DNA from: EX4572-165 sp964581795
GTDB lineage: Archaea; Thermoplasmatota; E2; DHVEG-1
DNA length: 23,362 nt
NCBI GenBank assembly: GCA_964581795.1
Contig: CAZOPW010000039.1
Span: forward strand, 1 to 23,362
Direction: 5' to 3'
This document shows positions 14,131-23,045 of this stretch, piece after piece; position 1 is the first letter of the stretch, and every line of letters starts with the position of its first letter. A model generated the notes under the pieces. It was not told the DNA's origin and ran no database searches. It saw only the letters and a program-made list of their open reading frames with translations. The translations under genes were made by a program, and so were the position numbers.

Positions 14131-16851
14131 ATGTTAGCTATAAATCATAAATATTGTTGGGGAGAAAGAGTGGTAAAGGAAATATTTAATAATAAACCAC
14201 ATAATAATTTCGAGAAGGTGGTTAAAAATGCACCTGCGGGTATCTATGAAATTGATTTGATAAATAGAAAAATAATCAGTGTCAATGATATTGTTGAAAG
14301 ATATACTGGATATTCAAAGAATGAACTTATTTCTATGGATTCAATGGATCTTCTTACTGATTCATCAAAAAAAATATTTGAAAAACGGTTAAAGGCATTA
14401 TCTCAAGGAAAAGATGTAAAAGAACAAGTCGAATATCAAATTAAAAACAAGGATGGGAATGTTTTTTGGTCATCACTTCATGTCAACATCATTAGAGAGA
14501 ATGGAAAAGCGAAACGTGCCATTGTTGTTGCTCACGATATAACTGAAGGGAAGAAATTAGAGGCGGAATTTAATCGTACGAATGTTTTATTATCTTCATT
14601 ATTAGAACATGCACCAATTGGGTATGCTTTCTTAGATAAAGATTTAAACTTTAAGATTGTAAATGAAAAATTAGCTCAAATCAATGGCATTCCAAGAAAG
14701 AGCCACATTGATAAAAATGTAAAAGAACTACTTCCAACACTATACCCAACACTAAGAAAAATAATTGATGAAATACATAAAACAGGGAAACCCGTATTAA
14801 ATCACGAATTTAAAGGAGAAACACCATCATCGGATGGCACAGTACGATATTGGAATGAAAGTTGGTATCCTATACATGACGATTCTGATTATCTTATTGG
14901 ATATGGAGCAATAGTAGAAGAAACAACAAATAAGAAAAAAATGGAGATCTCATTAAAAGAAGAACAAATGAGATTAAGAGAAGCAGAAATAATTGGTAAG
15001 ATAGGTCATGTAGAATTTGATGTTGAAAATTCAAAAATTTTTTGGTCAGATGTTGTGTATGAGCTTTATGAAAGAGACCCAAAACTAGGGCCACCTTCTT
15101 ATGAAGAAGTAATGGATATGCATCCAATTGCTGAGTCAAATTTATTGAAAAAATTAGTTCAACGAGCTATTAAAAAAGGAAAGAAATACGAATTAGATTT
15201 AAAACCAAATTTACCTTCAGAAAAAAAAGTCTTTTTCCATATCATAGGGAAACCAGAAGAGAATAAAGATGGAAAAGTAACTCGAATCATAGGGACGATT
15301 CAAGATATAACTCATCGGAAAATATTGGAAAATTCTTTAATAGAAAGTGAAGAAAGGTTCCGACTATCACAAAAAGCAGCTAAGGTAGTGAGTTGGGATT
15401 GGAATATAAGAAGTAACAAGATTCGATGGTTAGGTGACATCAAGGAAATATTTGGGGAAATTTCCCGAGATGAAATAGAGGATTATGAAAAATTCTTAAA
15501 AATTATATATCATGAAGATAAAGCTCATGTTCTTAATGTTTTAAAAAATTGTAATTCAAGGAAAGATGAATTTTGGGTTGAACATCGAATACAAAAAAAT
15601 GACGGCTCTATTCGATGGGTTGAAGAAACTGGAAAAATACAATTTGATAAAGAAAAGAAACCTTATCGAATGATGGGTTTAACTAAGGACATTACTCGTG
15701 AAAAAGAATTAGAGCAATTACAACTACTACTTAACAAAGAGGTACAAAAGGAAAGAGATTTATTAAAAGTAATCATGGAAAATACAGATGCTCTTCTTGC
15801 GTATCTAGATCCGGAATTCAATTTTATAAATGTCAATTCTGCTTATGCTCAAAAAATTGGTTTAAAAGAAGATGATTTGATTGGAAAAAACCATTTTGAT
15901 TTGTTCCCAGATGAAGAAAATAAAAAAATATTTAAGGAAGTTTGTAGAACTAAGAAAAGAGTTGAATTTAAGGCAAAACCATTTAAATTACCTCATAGTG
16001 AGAATGTATCATTTTGGAATTGGTCTCTTAATCCAATTTTAGATAAAGAAAACGAAGTTATTGGATTAGTACTGTCTATAATTGATGTGACGTATATTAA
16101 AAATAAGGAAGAGCAAGTTAAAAAATTAAATAATGCGTTAATTAAGAGGACCACTGAACTAGCTAGAATTAATAATGAATTGGAAGCATTTACATATTCA
16201 GCCTCTCATGATTTACGTGCACCATTAAGAAGCATAAACGGTTTCTCAGAGATTCTCTTAGAAGATTATAAGGATAATCTAGATGAAGAAGGAGTAGATT
16301 ATCTTCAACGAATATGTAAATCAACGGATAAAATGTCTCAACTTATCAGTGATCTATTATCTTTATCTCGTATTTCAAAAACTGAAATGAAAAATGATTC
16401 TGTAAATCTTAGTCAACTAGCTGAAGAAATTATTACTGAGCTTAAACAAAAGGATCCTCACCGGAAAGTAATTGTTAATATTGAACCTAATGTTATTTCC
16501 GAATGTGATAAGAATCTTTTACAAATAGTGTTAAATAATCTTATAGGTAACGCTTGGAAGTTCACTAAAAATGAATCTGAACCAGAAATTTCATTTGGGA
16601 CAACTAGAAAAGACAATGAAATAATGTATTTTGTATCGGATAATGGAATTGGTTTTGATGAAGAATACGCTGAAAAAATATTTATTCCTTTTCAAAGACT
16701 TCATAATGAAAAAGAATATCCCGGAACTGGAATTGGATTGACATTGGTAGCCCGGATTATCCATAAACATAATGGAGAGATAATAGGAAAAGGGGAGGAA
16801 GGAAAAGGTGCGACATTTTATTTCACTGTTAATCCTGAATTTAAAAAATGA
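14131..16851 (+). CDS. Five-PAS sensor histidine kinase
   Basis: A soluble kinase of up to 906 residues. Five PAS/PAC units follow one another at about 28-140, 150-268, 280-398, 405-525 and 545-655, the fourth being the PAS 3 type (WDWN...VEHRIQ...RWVEE). HisKA carries H693 in SASHDLRAPL. The ATPase has NNLIGNAWKF, SDNGIGF, PFQRLH and GTGIGLTL, so all catalytic boxes are intact. The kinase core is a clear paralogue of the kinase at 7830. No membrane span is seen, so it senses cytosolic signals. I give the outer ATG at 14131, but GTG 14170 has GGGGAG about six bases upstream and may be the true start; the 13 residues between have no domain. Its likely partner is the receiver 136 bases downstream. 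Confidence 0.88.
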   Translation: MLAINHKYCWGERVVKEIFNNKPHNNFEKVVKNAPAGIYEIDLINRKIISVNDIVERYTGYSKNELISMDSMDLLTDSSKKIFEKRLKALSQGKDVKEQVEYQIKNKDGNVFWSSLHVNIIRENGKAKRAIVVAHDITEGKKLEAEFNRTNVLLSSLLEHAPIGYAFLDKDLNFKIVNEKLAQINGIPRKSHIDKNVKELLPTLYPTLRKIIDEIHKTGKPVLNHEFKGETPSSDGTVRYWNESWYPIHDDSDYLIGYGAIVEETTNKKKMEISLKEEQMRLREAEIIGKIGHVEFDVENSKIFWSDVVYELYERDPKLGPPSYEEVMDMHPIAESNLLKKLVQRAIKKGKKYELDLKPNLPSEKKVFFHIIGKPEENKDGKVTRIIGTIQDITHRKILENSLIESEERFRLSQKAAKVVSWDWNIRSNKIRWLGDIKEIFGEISRDEIEDYEKFLKIIYHEDKAHVLNVLKNCNSRKDEFWVEHRIQKNDGSIRWVEETGKIQFDKEKKPYRMMGLTKDITREKELEQLQLLLNKEVQKERDLLKVIMENTDALLAYLDPEFNFINVNSAYAQKIGLKEDDLIGKNHFDLFPDEENKKIFKEVCRTKKRVEFKAKPFKLPHSENVSFWNWSLNPILDKENEVIGLVLSIIDVTYIKNKEEQVKKLNNALIKRTTELARINNELEAFTYSASHDLRAPLRSINGFSEILLEDYKDNLDEEGVDYLQRICKSTDKMSQLISDLLSLSRISKTEMKNDSVNLSQLAEEIITELKQKDPHRKVIVNIEPNVISECDKNLLQIVLNNLIGNAWKFTKNESEPEISFGTTRKDNEIMYFVSDNGIGFDEEYAEKIFIPFQRLHNEKEYPGTGIGLTLVARIIHKHNGEIIGKGEEGKGATFYFTVNPEFKK

Positions 16852-16987
16852 TAAACATGATGAAATTTTACATTAATACTATGGCTTTTTGATTAATGAA
16901 AATTTGTTATCTTAACTAATTTTAAATCAAATGATAAATGAAATTAAATTAATATTATATAGTAACTCTTAAAATAAAATATTATAG

Positions 16988-17455
16988 ATGTATAATAGAA
17001 AAACAGTACTATTAATCGAGGATTCTCAAGATGATATCGCATTTACACGTAGAGCTATAGATCATAGTGCACATGATATCAAACTCATTGAAATAACTGA
17101 TGGTCAAGAGGCCATTGATTTTTTATTCAATACTGGTAAATATTCAAATAGAAATACATCAGATATACATCTAATCTTACTAGATATTAATATACCAAGA
17201 ATTTCAGGATTGGATGTATTAAAAAAAATAAAATGTAACAAATTATTTAGCACAATACCAATCGTCATATTAACCTCATCAAGCAATAGAAATGATATCA
17301 TTGAAGCTGGAGAAAATGGTGCTAATAGTTATATTCAAAAACCATTAACGTATGCAAAGTATGAACAAATACTTCATAATATTTTTTCTTACTGGTTTGA
17401 TATCAATAAAAATATATTAAACTATAAAACTCAAGATTTAACGAATAATTTTTAG
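16988..17455 (+). CDS. Single-domain CheY-like response regulator (Rcp1 type)
   Basis: A 155-residue receiver with E11-D12, D15-D16, phosphoacceptor D66 (LLDINIP), T96 and K118 in GANSYIQKP, all intact. It has no output domain. A polar tail of about 25 residues follows the last helix. It is closely related to the receiver at 11092 (shared GANSYIQKP, and SYW-x2-IN at the end of the domain). As it follows the five-PAS kinase in the same direction, it is its likely phosphorylation target, possibly as a phosphorelay intermediate or a diffusible signal. Nothing identifiable lies in the 217 bases that follow. Confidence 0.87.
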   Translation: MYNRKTVLLIEDSQDDIAFTRRAIDHSAHDIKLIEITDGQEAIDFLFNTGKYSNRNTSDIHLILLDINIPRISGLDVLKKIKCNKLFSTIPIVILTSSSNRNDIIEAGENGANSYIQKPLTYAKYEQILHNIFSYWFDINKNILNYKTQDLTNNF

Positions 17456-17672
17456 AAATATTAATACTAGTAACATATGATTTTTAAAAAAATAAATTTA
17501 ACGATTCAATGTATTTTTAAATTAAATTTGATATTGTATTTAGGTGTTTTTAAATATAAAAATTCATTTTTCTAATAATATATATGAAAAACAAAAAAAT
17601 ATCTAGACACCAGATGAAAAAAATAAAGCTCTACTCATTTGATCGTCTCAAGACTTTGAGTGATTGATATAT

Positions 17673-18212
17673 ATGAAACCTATAGAACACCTAATGCAGG
17701 AACATAGAAGAATCGAGAAAGTAGTAGATGAATTGAAACTAGAATTACAAAACCAACAAAGAACGCAGACGCCCAATACAGGAAAAATAATGACTGCTAT
17801 AGATTTCTTTCAAACTTATGCTGATTTAACACATCATGGGAAAGAAGAAAATATCTTTTTTGCTAAATTAAAAGATAAGGAATTATCTGAAGAACATAAA
17901 ACATTATTAACAGATTTAATAAATGATCACGAACAAGCACGATTACTTGTAAATCAATTAAAACAACAAAACGAGTTATATCGAAAAGGAGAAGAAAATA
18001 TTGTTCACAATATGTCAAATACAATTCAAAAACTAACTATATTATATTCTGAACACATTAAAAAGGAAGAAGAACACTTCTTCAGATCAGTCATGAATAA
18101 TTATTTTTCCAAAAAGGATCAAGAAAAAATAATCAATGAATTCAATGAATTTGATAAAAAAATGATTCATAAAAAATATGATGGAATAATTGAACATATA
18201 CAAGAATTATAA
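17673..18212 (+). CDS. Hemerythrin HHE-domain protein
   Basis: A 179-residue, helical, cytosolic protein. The di-iron ligands expected of the four-helix hemerythrin fold can be seen: H11 (LMQEHRRI), H55-x3-E59 (THHGKEEN), H86 (INDHEQA) and H128-x3-E132 (SEHIKKEE). Such proteins bind O2 or NO, or store or sense iron, and are common in oxygen-exposed anaerobes. The ATG at 17673 is chosen because GTGAT lies eight bases before it; the TTG at 17664 is too close to that site. It is followed by a T8 tract, so it is probably transcribed alone. Confidence 0.88.
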   Translation: MKPIEHLMQEHRRIEKVVDELKLELQNQQRTQTPNTGKIMTAIDFFQTYADLTHHGKEENIFFAKLKDKELSEEHKTLLTDLINDHEQARLLVNQLKQQNELYRKGEENIVHNMSNTIQKLTILYSEHIKKEEEHFFRSVMNNYFSKKDQEKIINEFNEFDKKMIHKKYDGIIEHIQEL

Positions 18213-18220
18213 TTTTTTTT
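18213..18220 (+). terminator. T8 tract after the hemerythrin gene
   Basis: Eight consecutive T's begin directly after the stop codon, a typical archaeal intrinsic terminator. There is no stem upstream. Confidence 0.45.
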
Positions 18221-18335
18221 CAAGTATTATATTCATGTTGAGAAAAATGAATACCAACGTATATTATACTTATTTTCTACTTGAATTTAAGTTATTATTT
18301 AATAACAAACAAATCATAAATCCATTTTGATATTC

Positions 18336-19355
18336 ATGAAAAGAATAGCTCTTAATGGATTAGGAAGAATTGGTCGTCTAACTTTACATCATTACATAAA
18401 AAATGACTCAGAAGATGTTGAGATTATTGCTGCAAATGATTTAACCTCAACTGAAGATTTGGTTTATTTATTAAAATATGATTCTGTTTACGGTGTCTAT
18501 CCATATAACATAGAAAATAATAAAGATACCATAAAAATTCAAAAAGCAGATAATAAAAAATTTGAAATAAAAGTATTTCACGAAAAAAATCCATTAAACT
18601 TACCATGGAAAGATCTTGACATTGACATTGTCTTAGAATGTACCGGTGTTTTTAGAAGACGAGAAGATGCCGCAAAACATCTTGAAGCCGGCGCATCGAA
18701 AGTAATCATTAGCGCTCCTTCAAAAAGTGCAGATATAACTATTGTTCAAGGAGTCAATCATAATAAATACAATGCATCAAAACATGATATAATATCAAAT
18801 GCTTCATGTACAACCAATTCACTGGCGCCAGCGGTCAAAGTAATAAATGATAACTTTAAGTTAAAACATCTTTTAGTAACAACAATACACGCATATACTA
18901 CTAGTCAAAATATTGTTGATGGTAATTCCCGGAAACGTAGACGGGGAAGGGCAGCAGCAGTAAACCTTGTTCCTACCACAACAGGTGCTGCCAAAGCAAC
19001 TGAACTTGTTTTACCCGAGTTAAAGGATAGAATGGATGCAATGGCTGTAAGAGTTCCTGTTGTTGATGGAGCCATCACCGATATTGTAGCTGAACTAGAT
19101 GAAGAAGTCACAATAGAAGATATTAATAACGCATATAACGAAGCATCAAAAAATGAATTAAAAGGGATTTTAAGGTACACTGATGAGGAACTAGTTTCAT
19201 CAGATATTATTGGCGATAATCATTCAGGTATTGTGGATGGAAAATCAACAAAGGTAATAGATAAAAACATGGTAAAAGTCCTTGTTTGGTATGATAATGA
19301 GGGTGGATATGCCAAAAAATTATTAGAATTAGCAGAATTTATTTCAAAAAGGTAA
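18336..19355 (+). CDS. gap: Bacterial-type (class I) glyceraldehyde-3-phosphate dehydrogenase
   Basis: A 339-residue enzyme with N-terminal NGLGRIGR for the dinucleotide, active-site C158 in SNASCTTN, H185 (TTIHAYT) and the phosphate-binding segment RGRAAAVNLVPTTTGAAKA. It ends WYDNEGGYAKKLLELAEFI. These are the class I GAPDH signatures of bacteria and eukaryotes, not of the usual archaeal class II enzyme. D35 at the end of the second strand (AANDL) favours NAD+. It would catalyse the phosphorylating oxidation of glyceraldehyde-3-phosphate. The loop VDGNSRKRRRG is unusually basic and replaces the common DGPHKDLRRAR. The in-frame TTG at 18327 is less likely than ATG 18336. A desulforedoxin-like gene follows after 14 bases. 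Confidence 0.93.
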   Translation: MKRIALNGLGRIGRLTLHHYIKNDSEDVEIIAANDLTSTEDLVYLLKYDSVYGVYPYNIENNKDTIKIQKADNKKFEIKVFHEKNPLNLPWKDLDIDIVLECTGVFRRREDAAKHLEAGASKVIISAPSKSADITIVQGVNHNKYNASKHDIISNASCTTNSLAPAVKVINDNFKLKHLLVTTIHAYTTSQNIVDGNSRKRRRGRAAAVNLVPTTTGAAKATELVLPELKDRMDAMAVRVPVVDGAITDIVAELDEEVTIEDINNAYNEASKNELKGILRYTDEELVSSDIIGDNHSGIVDGKSTKVIDKNMVKVLVWYDNEGGYAKKLLELAEFISKR

Positions 19356-19369
19356 AAGGAAGATAAATT

Positions 19370-19567
19370 ATGGGAATGGAAAAATATGAATGCATGACAT
19401 GTAAACGAACTGTAACAGTTGATGAAGATGATGAAATACCATTCTGTTGTGAAGAACCAATGACTAAAATACCAAAAGAAATTTGTCTTCAACCTGCACA
19501 CCCGGAACATGCTCGACCAATGGAAGACGATGAACCCTGTGATGATGGTCGAGGGAATTTAAAATAA
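19370..19567 (+). CDS. Desulforedoxin-like small metal-binding protein
   Basis: A 65-residue acidic protein. C8-x2-C11 and C26-C27, followed by E-E-P-M, match the C-x2-C...C-C-x2-P-M pattern of desulforedoxin and of the N-terminal domain of desulfoferrodoxin, so a single Fe or Zn site is likely. The remaining tail (about 35-65) is rich in Pro, Glu and Asp and has two further cysteines. It starts 14 bases after the GAPDH stop with AGGAAGA upstream, so it is probably co-transcribed, perhaps as an electron carrier or redox guard for the cysteine enzyme. The function is inferred; a plain zinc ribbon is possible. Confidence 0.68.
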   Translation: MGMEKYECMTCKRTVTVDEDDEIPFCCEEPMTKIPKEICLQPAHPEHARPMEDDEPCDDGRGNLK

Positions 19568-19603
19568 TGACATTTCCTTTTTGATTTGAGGTGAATGCAA
19601 TAA

Positions 19604-20209
19604 ATGAAAGATTTACTTTCACCAAAAGCTCTTTTATTTGATATGGACGGTGTACTTGTTGATAGTTTTGATTCTTGGTGGAAATCATTAAATAAGGCTT
19701 TTAAAAAAGAAAAAAAGCAGGAGCTTACAAAAAAGGCTTTTATTGATCAATTTTGGGGAGATACACTTCAGCAAAATTTAGAAAAGTTGGGATTAGATAA
19801 AAATAATAGTCAGTTTTGTAACACTTTTTATGATCAGTTTATCGACGAAGTCACACTTTTTAAGGAAACAAAAACTACTCTAGAAAAACTAAGTAATTAT
19901 CCCAAAGCTATCATAACAAACACTCCTCAATCTTGTACACTTAAAATACTTGAAAAATTTCAGATTAAAAAATATTTTAACGTATTTGTAACTAGCGATC
20001 AAATAGAGAAAGGAAAACCCAATCCAGATATGGTTTTTAAGGCATGTACAAAACTAAATGTTTCTCCAAAAAGTGTAATTCTTATAGGAGATACTGAAAA
20101 TGATATTAAAGCTGGGCGAGCAGCAGGGTGTAAAACTATTGGAATAAATACAAAAGCAGACTTTGAAATTAAAAATATTCGTGAATTATTAAATTTAATA
20201 AAAATATGA
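19604..20209 (+). CDS. HAD-superfamily phosphatase (phosphoglycolate phosphatase-like)
   Basis: A 201-residue HAD hydrolase with all four motifs: DMDGVLVDS (nucleophile and acid Asp, about 14-22), T in ITNTPQ, K in KGKPNPD, and GDTENDI. A helical cap lies between motifs I and II, as in subfamily I enzymes such as phosphoglycolate or beta-phosphoglucomutase types. The substrate is unknown. A GGTGA site precedes the ATG by nine bases. It lies 36 bases after the desulforedoxin-like gene in the same direction, so it may be read with gap. Confidence 0.85.
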   Translation: MKDLLSPKALLFDMDGVLVDSFDSWWKSLNKAFKKEKKQELTKKAFIDQFWGDTLQQNLEKLGLDKNNSQFCNTFYDQFIDEVTLFKETKTTLEKLSNYPKAIITNTPQSCTLKILEKFQIKKYFNVFVTSDQIEKGKPNPDMVFKACTKLNVSPKSVILIGDTENDIKAGRAAGCKTIGINTKADFEIKNIRELLNLIKI

Positions 20210-20321
20210 ATTAAAACTATTTCATTTTACTATGCATATGTATTCTCTAAATATTTTTTAATTGAATTTAAGGTATGATTTTATACTTTTATTAAATCAT
20301 CTTCATGATGGTGATAGTATA

Positions 20322-20837
20322 ATGGCAAGAAATAAAGAACGTGTACCTATTGAATCAAAAAGAGGAAGAAAAGGAGGTCTTATAGATAGAAGTAGATTTA
20401 CAGCATTTGACGAAATGGACAGGTTGTTCAACGAATTTAAATCAAGCTTCAATGATCTAATTTATAGTACGCCACCTAGAAACAAACAGATGAAATGGGA
20501 AGAACAAATTCGACCAGCTGTAACAGATGTTGTTGATCATGGTGATAGATTCGAAATGAATGTAGAATTACCAGGTATATCAAAAGATGATGTCAATATT
20601 GAAGTGACTCCATACAATATTGAAATTTCTGCTCAAAAAAGTACTAAAGAAGAATCAAAGGAAAAAAACTGGTTGAAAAAAGAAAGCACATTCAATTATT
20701 ACAGAAATTTTGATCTCCCAAACGAAATTAAATCTGATGATGTTGAGGCAGAGTTAAAGGATGGAATTCTTAGTATAACAATGCCAAAAGAAAATCCAAC
20801 GCAGACGTATAAAAGTAAAGAGGTAAAAATAAAATAA
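20322..20837 (+). CDS. Small heat-shock protein Hsp20
   Basis: A 171-residue Hsp20 with the standard archaeal layout: a basic N-terminal arm, the helix FDEMDRLFNEFKSSF, the alpha-crystallin core (IRPAVTDVVDHGDRFEMNVELPGI...A-E-L-K-D-G-I-L-S-I-T-M-P-K) and a short tail with V-K-I that can act as the I-x-I anchor. It should form oligomers that hold unfolded proteins, unlike the shorter-tailed relative at 11583. ATG 20322 is chosen because GGTGAT lies six bases upstream. The frame stays open to 20262, but that part (LRYDFILLLNHLHDG) is not of the family. Confidence 0.92.
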   Translation: MARNKERVPIESKRGRKGGLIDRSRFTAFDEMDRLFNEFKSSFNDLIYSTPPRNKQMKWEEQIRPAVTDVVDHGDRFEMNVELPGISKDDVNIEVTPYNIEISAQKSTKEESKEKNWLKKESTFNYYRNFDLPNEIKSDDVEAELKDGILSITMPKENPTQTYKSKEVKIK

Positions 20838-20894
20838 TTAACTTTATCTTTTTCATTAACTTATTAATAATAATGAATACTTTATTTTTTTACC

Positions 20895-21713
20895 ATGAAA
20901 AATATTGATAATAAAACAAATACCTCATATCTATTTGATTATAAAAAAACAGTTTTGAATCAAATTAAAAATTCCAATTTAACATTTCTATTTCTAGATT
21001 TTGACGGTACTTTAGTAAATTTTAAAACGGATCCGCAAAAAGTAAAAATTAATGGCAAGGTACAAAAGATAATACAGTATTTTCAAGATAATAAAAAATT
21101 CGAAGTAGTACTTATTACTGGTAGAAAACTAAAAGATATTAAAGAAAAGGTAAATATTAAAAAGATTAATTTTGCTGCAGTTCATGGTCTACATTTACAA
21201 TTTCAAGATGGGACAGAAAAAATAATTAAAAAAGCAATACGTATAGAGACACAATTAAATGAGATAAAAAAGGAAGCAGAAAAATTATTTTCTGATAAAA
21301 ATGGAGTCTTCCTTGAAGATAAAAAATTTACAGTGGCATTTCATTATCGAGCAGTTTCTAAACAAAAAAGATCACAACTAAAAAACAAATTCTTATCCTT
21401 AGTTGAAAAATATAACTTTGGTAATATTGAAACAATTGAAGGTGATAATGTTATAGAAGTTCGACCAACGAAATGGAATAAGGGAGATGCAGTAAAGGTA
21501 TATTTAAAAAGAAAGAGTAATACTAATTCAATTTTTCCAATTTATATCGGTGATGATACGACAGATGAAGATGCTTTTCAATATCTAAATCAAAAAGGAT
21601 TAACGATTTATGTAAAAAATGATTCTAATCTAAAAACAAATGCATCGTATTGGATTAAAAATCCAGAAGATGTAATACGTTTTCTTTCAATGATCATCAA
21701 AGAAATTCAATAG
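20895..21713 (+). CDS. otsB: Trehalose-6-phosphate phosphatase (OtsB)
   Basis: A 272-residue HAD enzyme with the trehalose-phosphatase motifs: LFLDFDGTLV (motif I), ITGRK (motif II), AVHGLHLQF, EVRPTKWNKGDAV (motif III, Lys) and YIGDDTTDEDAF (motif IV), followed by the usual VKNDSN...A-x-Y-W-I-K-N-P-E-D end. It would release trehalose from trehalose-6-phosphate, though related enzymes act on glucosyl- or mannosyl-glycerate phosphates. It is followed, after 93 bases and in the same direction, by a GT4 trehalose synthase-like gene, which supports the trehalose assignment. Confidence 0.9.
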   Translation: MKNIDNKTNTSYLFDYKKTVLNQIKNSNLTFLFLDFDGTLVNFKTDPQKVKINGKVQKIIQYFQDNKKFEVVLITGRKLKDIKEKVNIKKINFAAVHGLHLQFQDGTEKIIKKAIRIETQLNEIKKEAEKLFSDKNGVFLEDKKFTVAFHYRAVSKQKRSQLKNKFLSLVEKYNFGNIETIEGDNVIEVRPTKWNKGDAVKVYLKRKSNTNSIFPIYIGDDTTDEDAFQYLNQKGLTIYVKNDSNLKTNASYWIKNPEDVIRFLSMIIKEIQ

Positions 21714-21806
21714 GCATTTAAAAAAAAAATGAAATATTTACAAATAATTAAATAAAAAGCGTTTATTCCAATCCTTGGGATGTAAATACAGAGGTGAATA
21801 GTAAAA

Positions 21807-23045
21807 ATGAAAGTTCTTCCAGTCATTTCATTAGATAAATACGAAGATATAATAGGGGAAGATAAAGGGGAAAAAATTCGTGATGCAGCATCTGAATTAT
21901 CTGAATATAATGTTGTCCAAATTAATTCAACGTATCAAGGTGGCGGTGTTGCAGAAATATTAAACAGTTTAATTATTTTATTAAATGATGTAGGTATTAA
22001 AACTGATTGGAGAGTACTTCATGGCGACTTAGATTTCTTTACCATCACAAAAAAATTTCATAATGCCTTACAAGGAGATAAAATTAATTTTTCAGATAAG
22101 AAAAAGGAACTCTATTTTATAAATAATGTGAATAATGCAATATTTACCCATATTAACCATGATTTTATTGTTGTTCATGATCCTCAACCTTTACCAATTA
22201 TTTCTTGTTATGAGAAAAAGCAACCTTGGATTTGGAGGTGCCATATTGATATTACATCCCCATATCCTCCGTTATGGGCTTATTTAAAAACGTTCATCTC
22301 TCAGTATGATACGATGGTTATTTCTATGGAAGAATTCAGAAATAAAAATTCTGATTCCAATATACCTCATAGAATTATTAAACCATCAATAGATCCTTTA
22401 AATATTAAAAATAGAGAAATAACTGATGAAACCATTGAAAAATATTTATCTAAATCTGGAATTAAACTTGATAAACCAATTATTAGTCAAATTTCAAGGT
22501 TTGATAAATGGAAAGATCCTGAAGGAATGATCAAAATATTTAAAATTATTAAGAAAAAAATTGATTGCCAATTAATTTTAGTAGGATCTATGGCTACAGA
22601 TGATCCTGAAGGCCAAGAGGTATTTGAAAACTTAGAAAAAATGGTTCAAAAAGAACAAGATATTCATCTCATTATGAATGCTCCAGATATTGTAATAAAC
22701 GCTATACAGAGAGCATCTACTGTTGTCGTTCAAAAATCAATTAAAGAAGGATTTGCAATCACCGTTAGTGAGGCATTATGGAAGAACACACCTGTTGTAG
22801 CTTCTAATGTTGGAGGTATTCCATCTCAGATTATTGATGGAAAAGATGGTTTCTTATTACATCCTACAGATTACCAAGGTTTTGCCGATAAAATTTCTTA
22901 TTTAATTAAAAATCCAAAGAAAGCTGAGGAAATGGGTACATTTGGAAGAAAATATGTTCAAGAACATTTTTTGATCACAAGACATCTTTATGATTATATT
23001 CAATTGTTCAAGGATTTGAAAAAAGAAAAAATGGTAGAAAGATAA
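21807..23045 (+). CDS. treT: GT4 glycosyltransferase: trehalose synthase TreT or GT4-type trehalose-6-phosphate synthase
   Basis: A 412-residue retaining GT-B glycosyltransferase. The N-terminal INSTYQGGGVAE-x-L block and the W-R-V-L-H-G-D...F-F-x-x-T-K-K-x-H-N-A-L-Q-G stretch are characteristic of TreT. The C-terminal half holds RFDKWKDPEG, the nucleotide-sugar E-x7-E motif (E-G-F-A-I-T-V-S-E) and VGGIP. TreT joins NDP-glucose and glucose to give trehalose directly. A GT4 enzyme with a neighbouring phosphatase has been described in Sulfolobus acidocaldarius as a trehalose-6-phosphate synthase, and the upstream otsB fits that. Sequence alone does not show whether the acceptor is glucose or glucose-6-phosphate. 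A strong GAGGTGA site precedes the ATG by nine bases. Confidence 0.85.
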   Translation: MKVLPVISLDKYEDIIGEDKGEKIRDAASELSEYNVVQINSTYQGGGVAEILNSLIILLNDVGIKTDWRVLHGDLDFFTITKKFHNALQGDKINFSDKKKELYFINNVNNAIFTHINHDFIVVHDPQPLPIISCYEKKQPWIWRCHIDITSPYPPLWAYLKTFISQYDTMVISMEEFRNKNSDSNIPHRIIKPSIDPLNIKNREITDETIEKYLSKSGIKLDKPIISQISRFDKWKDPEGMIKIFKIIKKKIDCQLILVGSMATDDPEGQEVFENLEKMVQKEQDIHLIMNAPDIVINAIQRASTVVVQKSIKEGFAITVSEALWKNTPVVASNVGGIPSQIIDGKDGFLLHPTDYQGFADKISYLIKNPKKAEEMGTFGRKYVQEHFLITRHLYDYIQLFKDLKKEKMVER

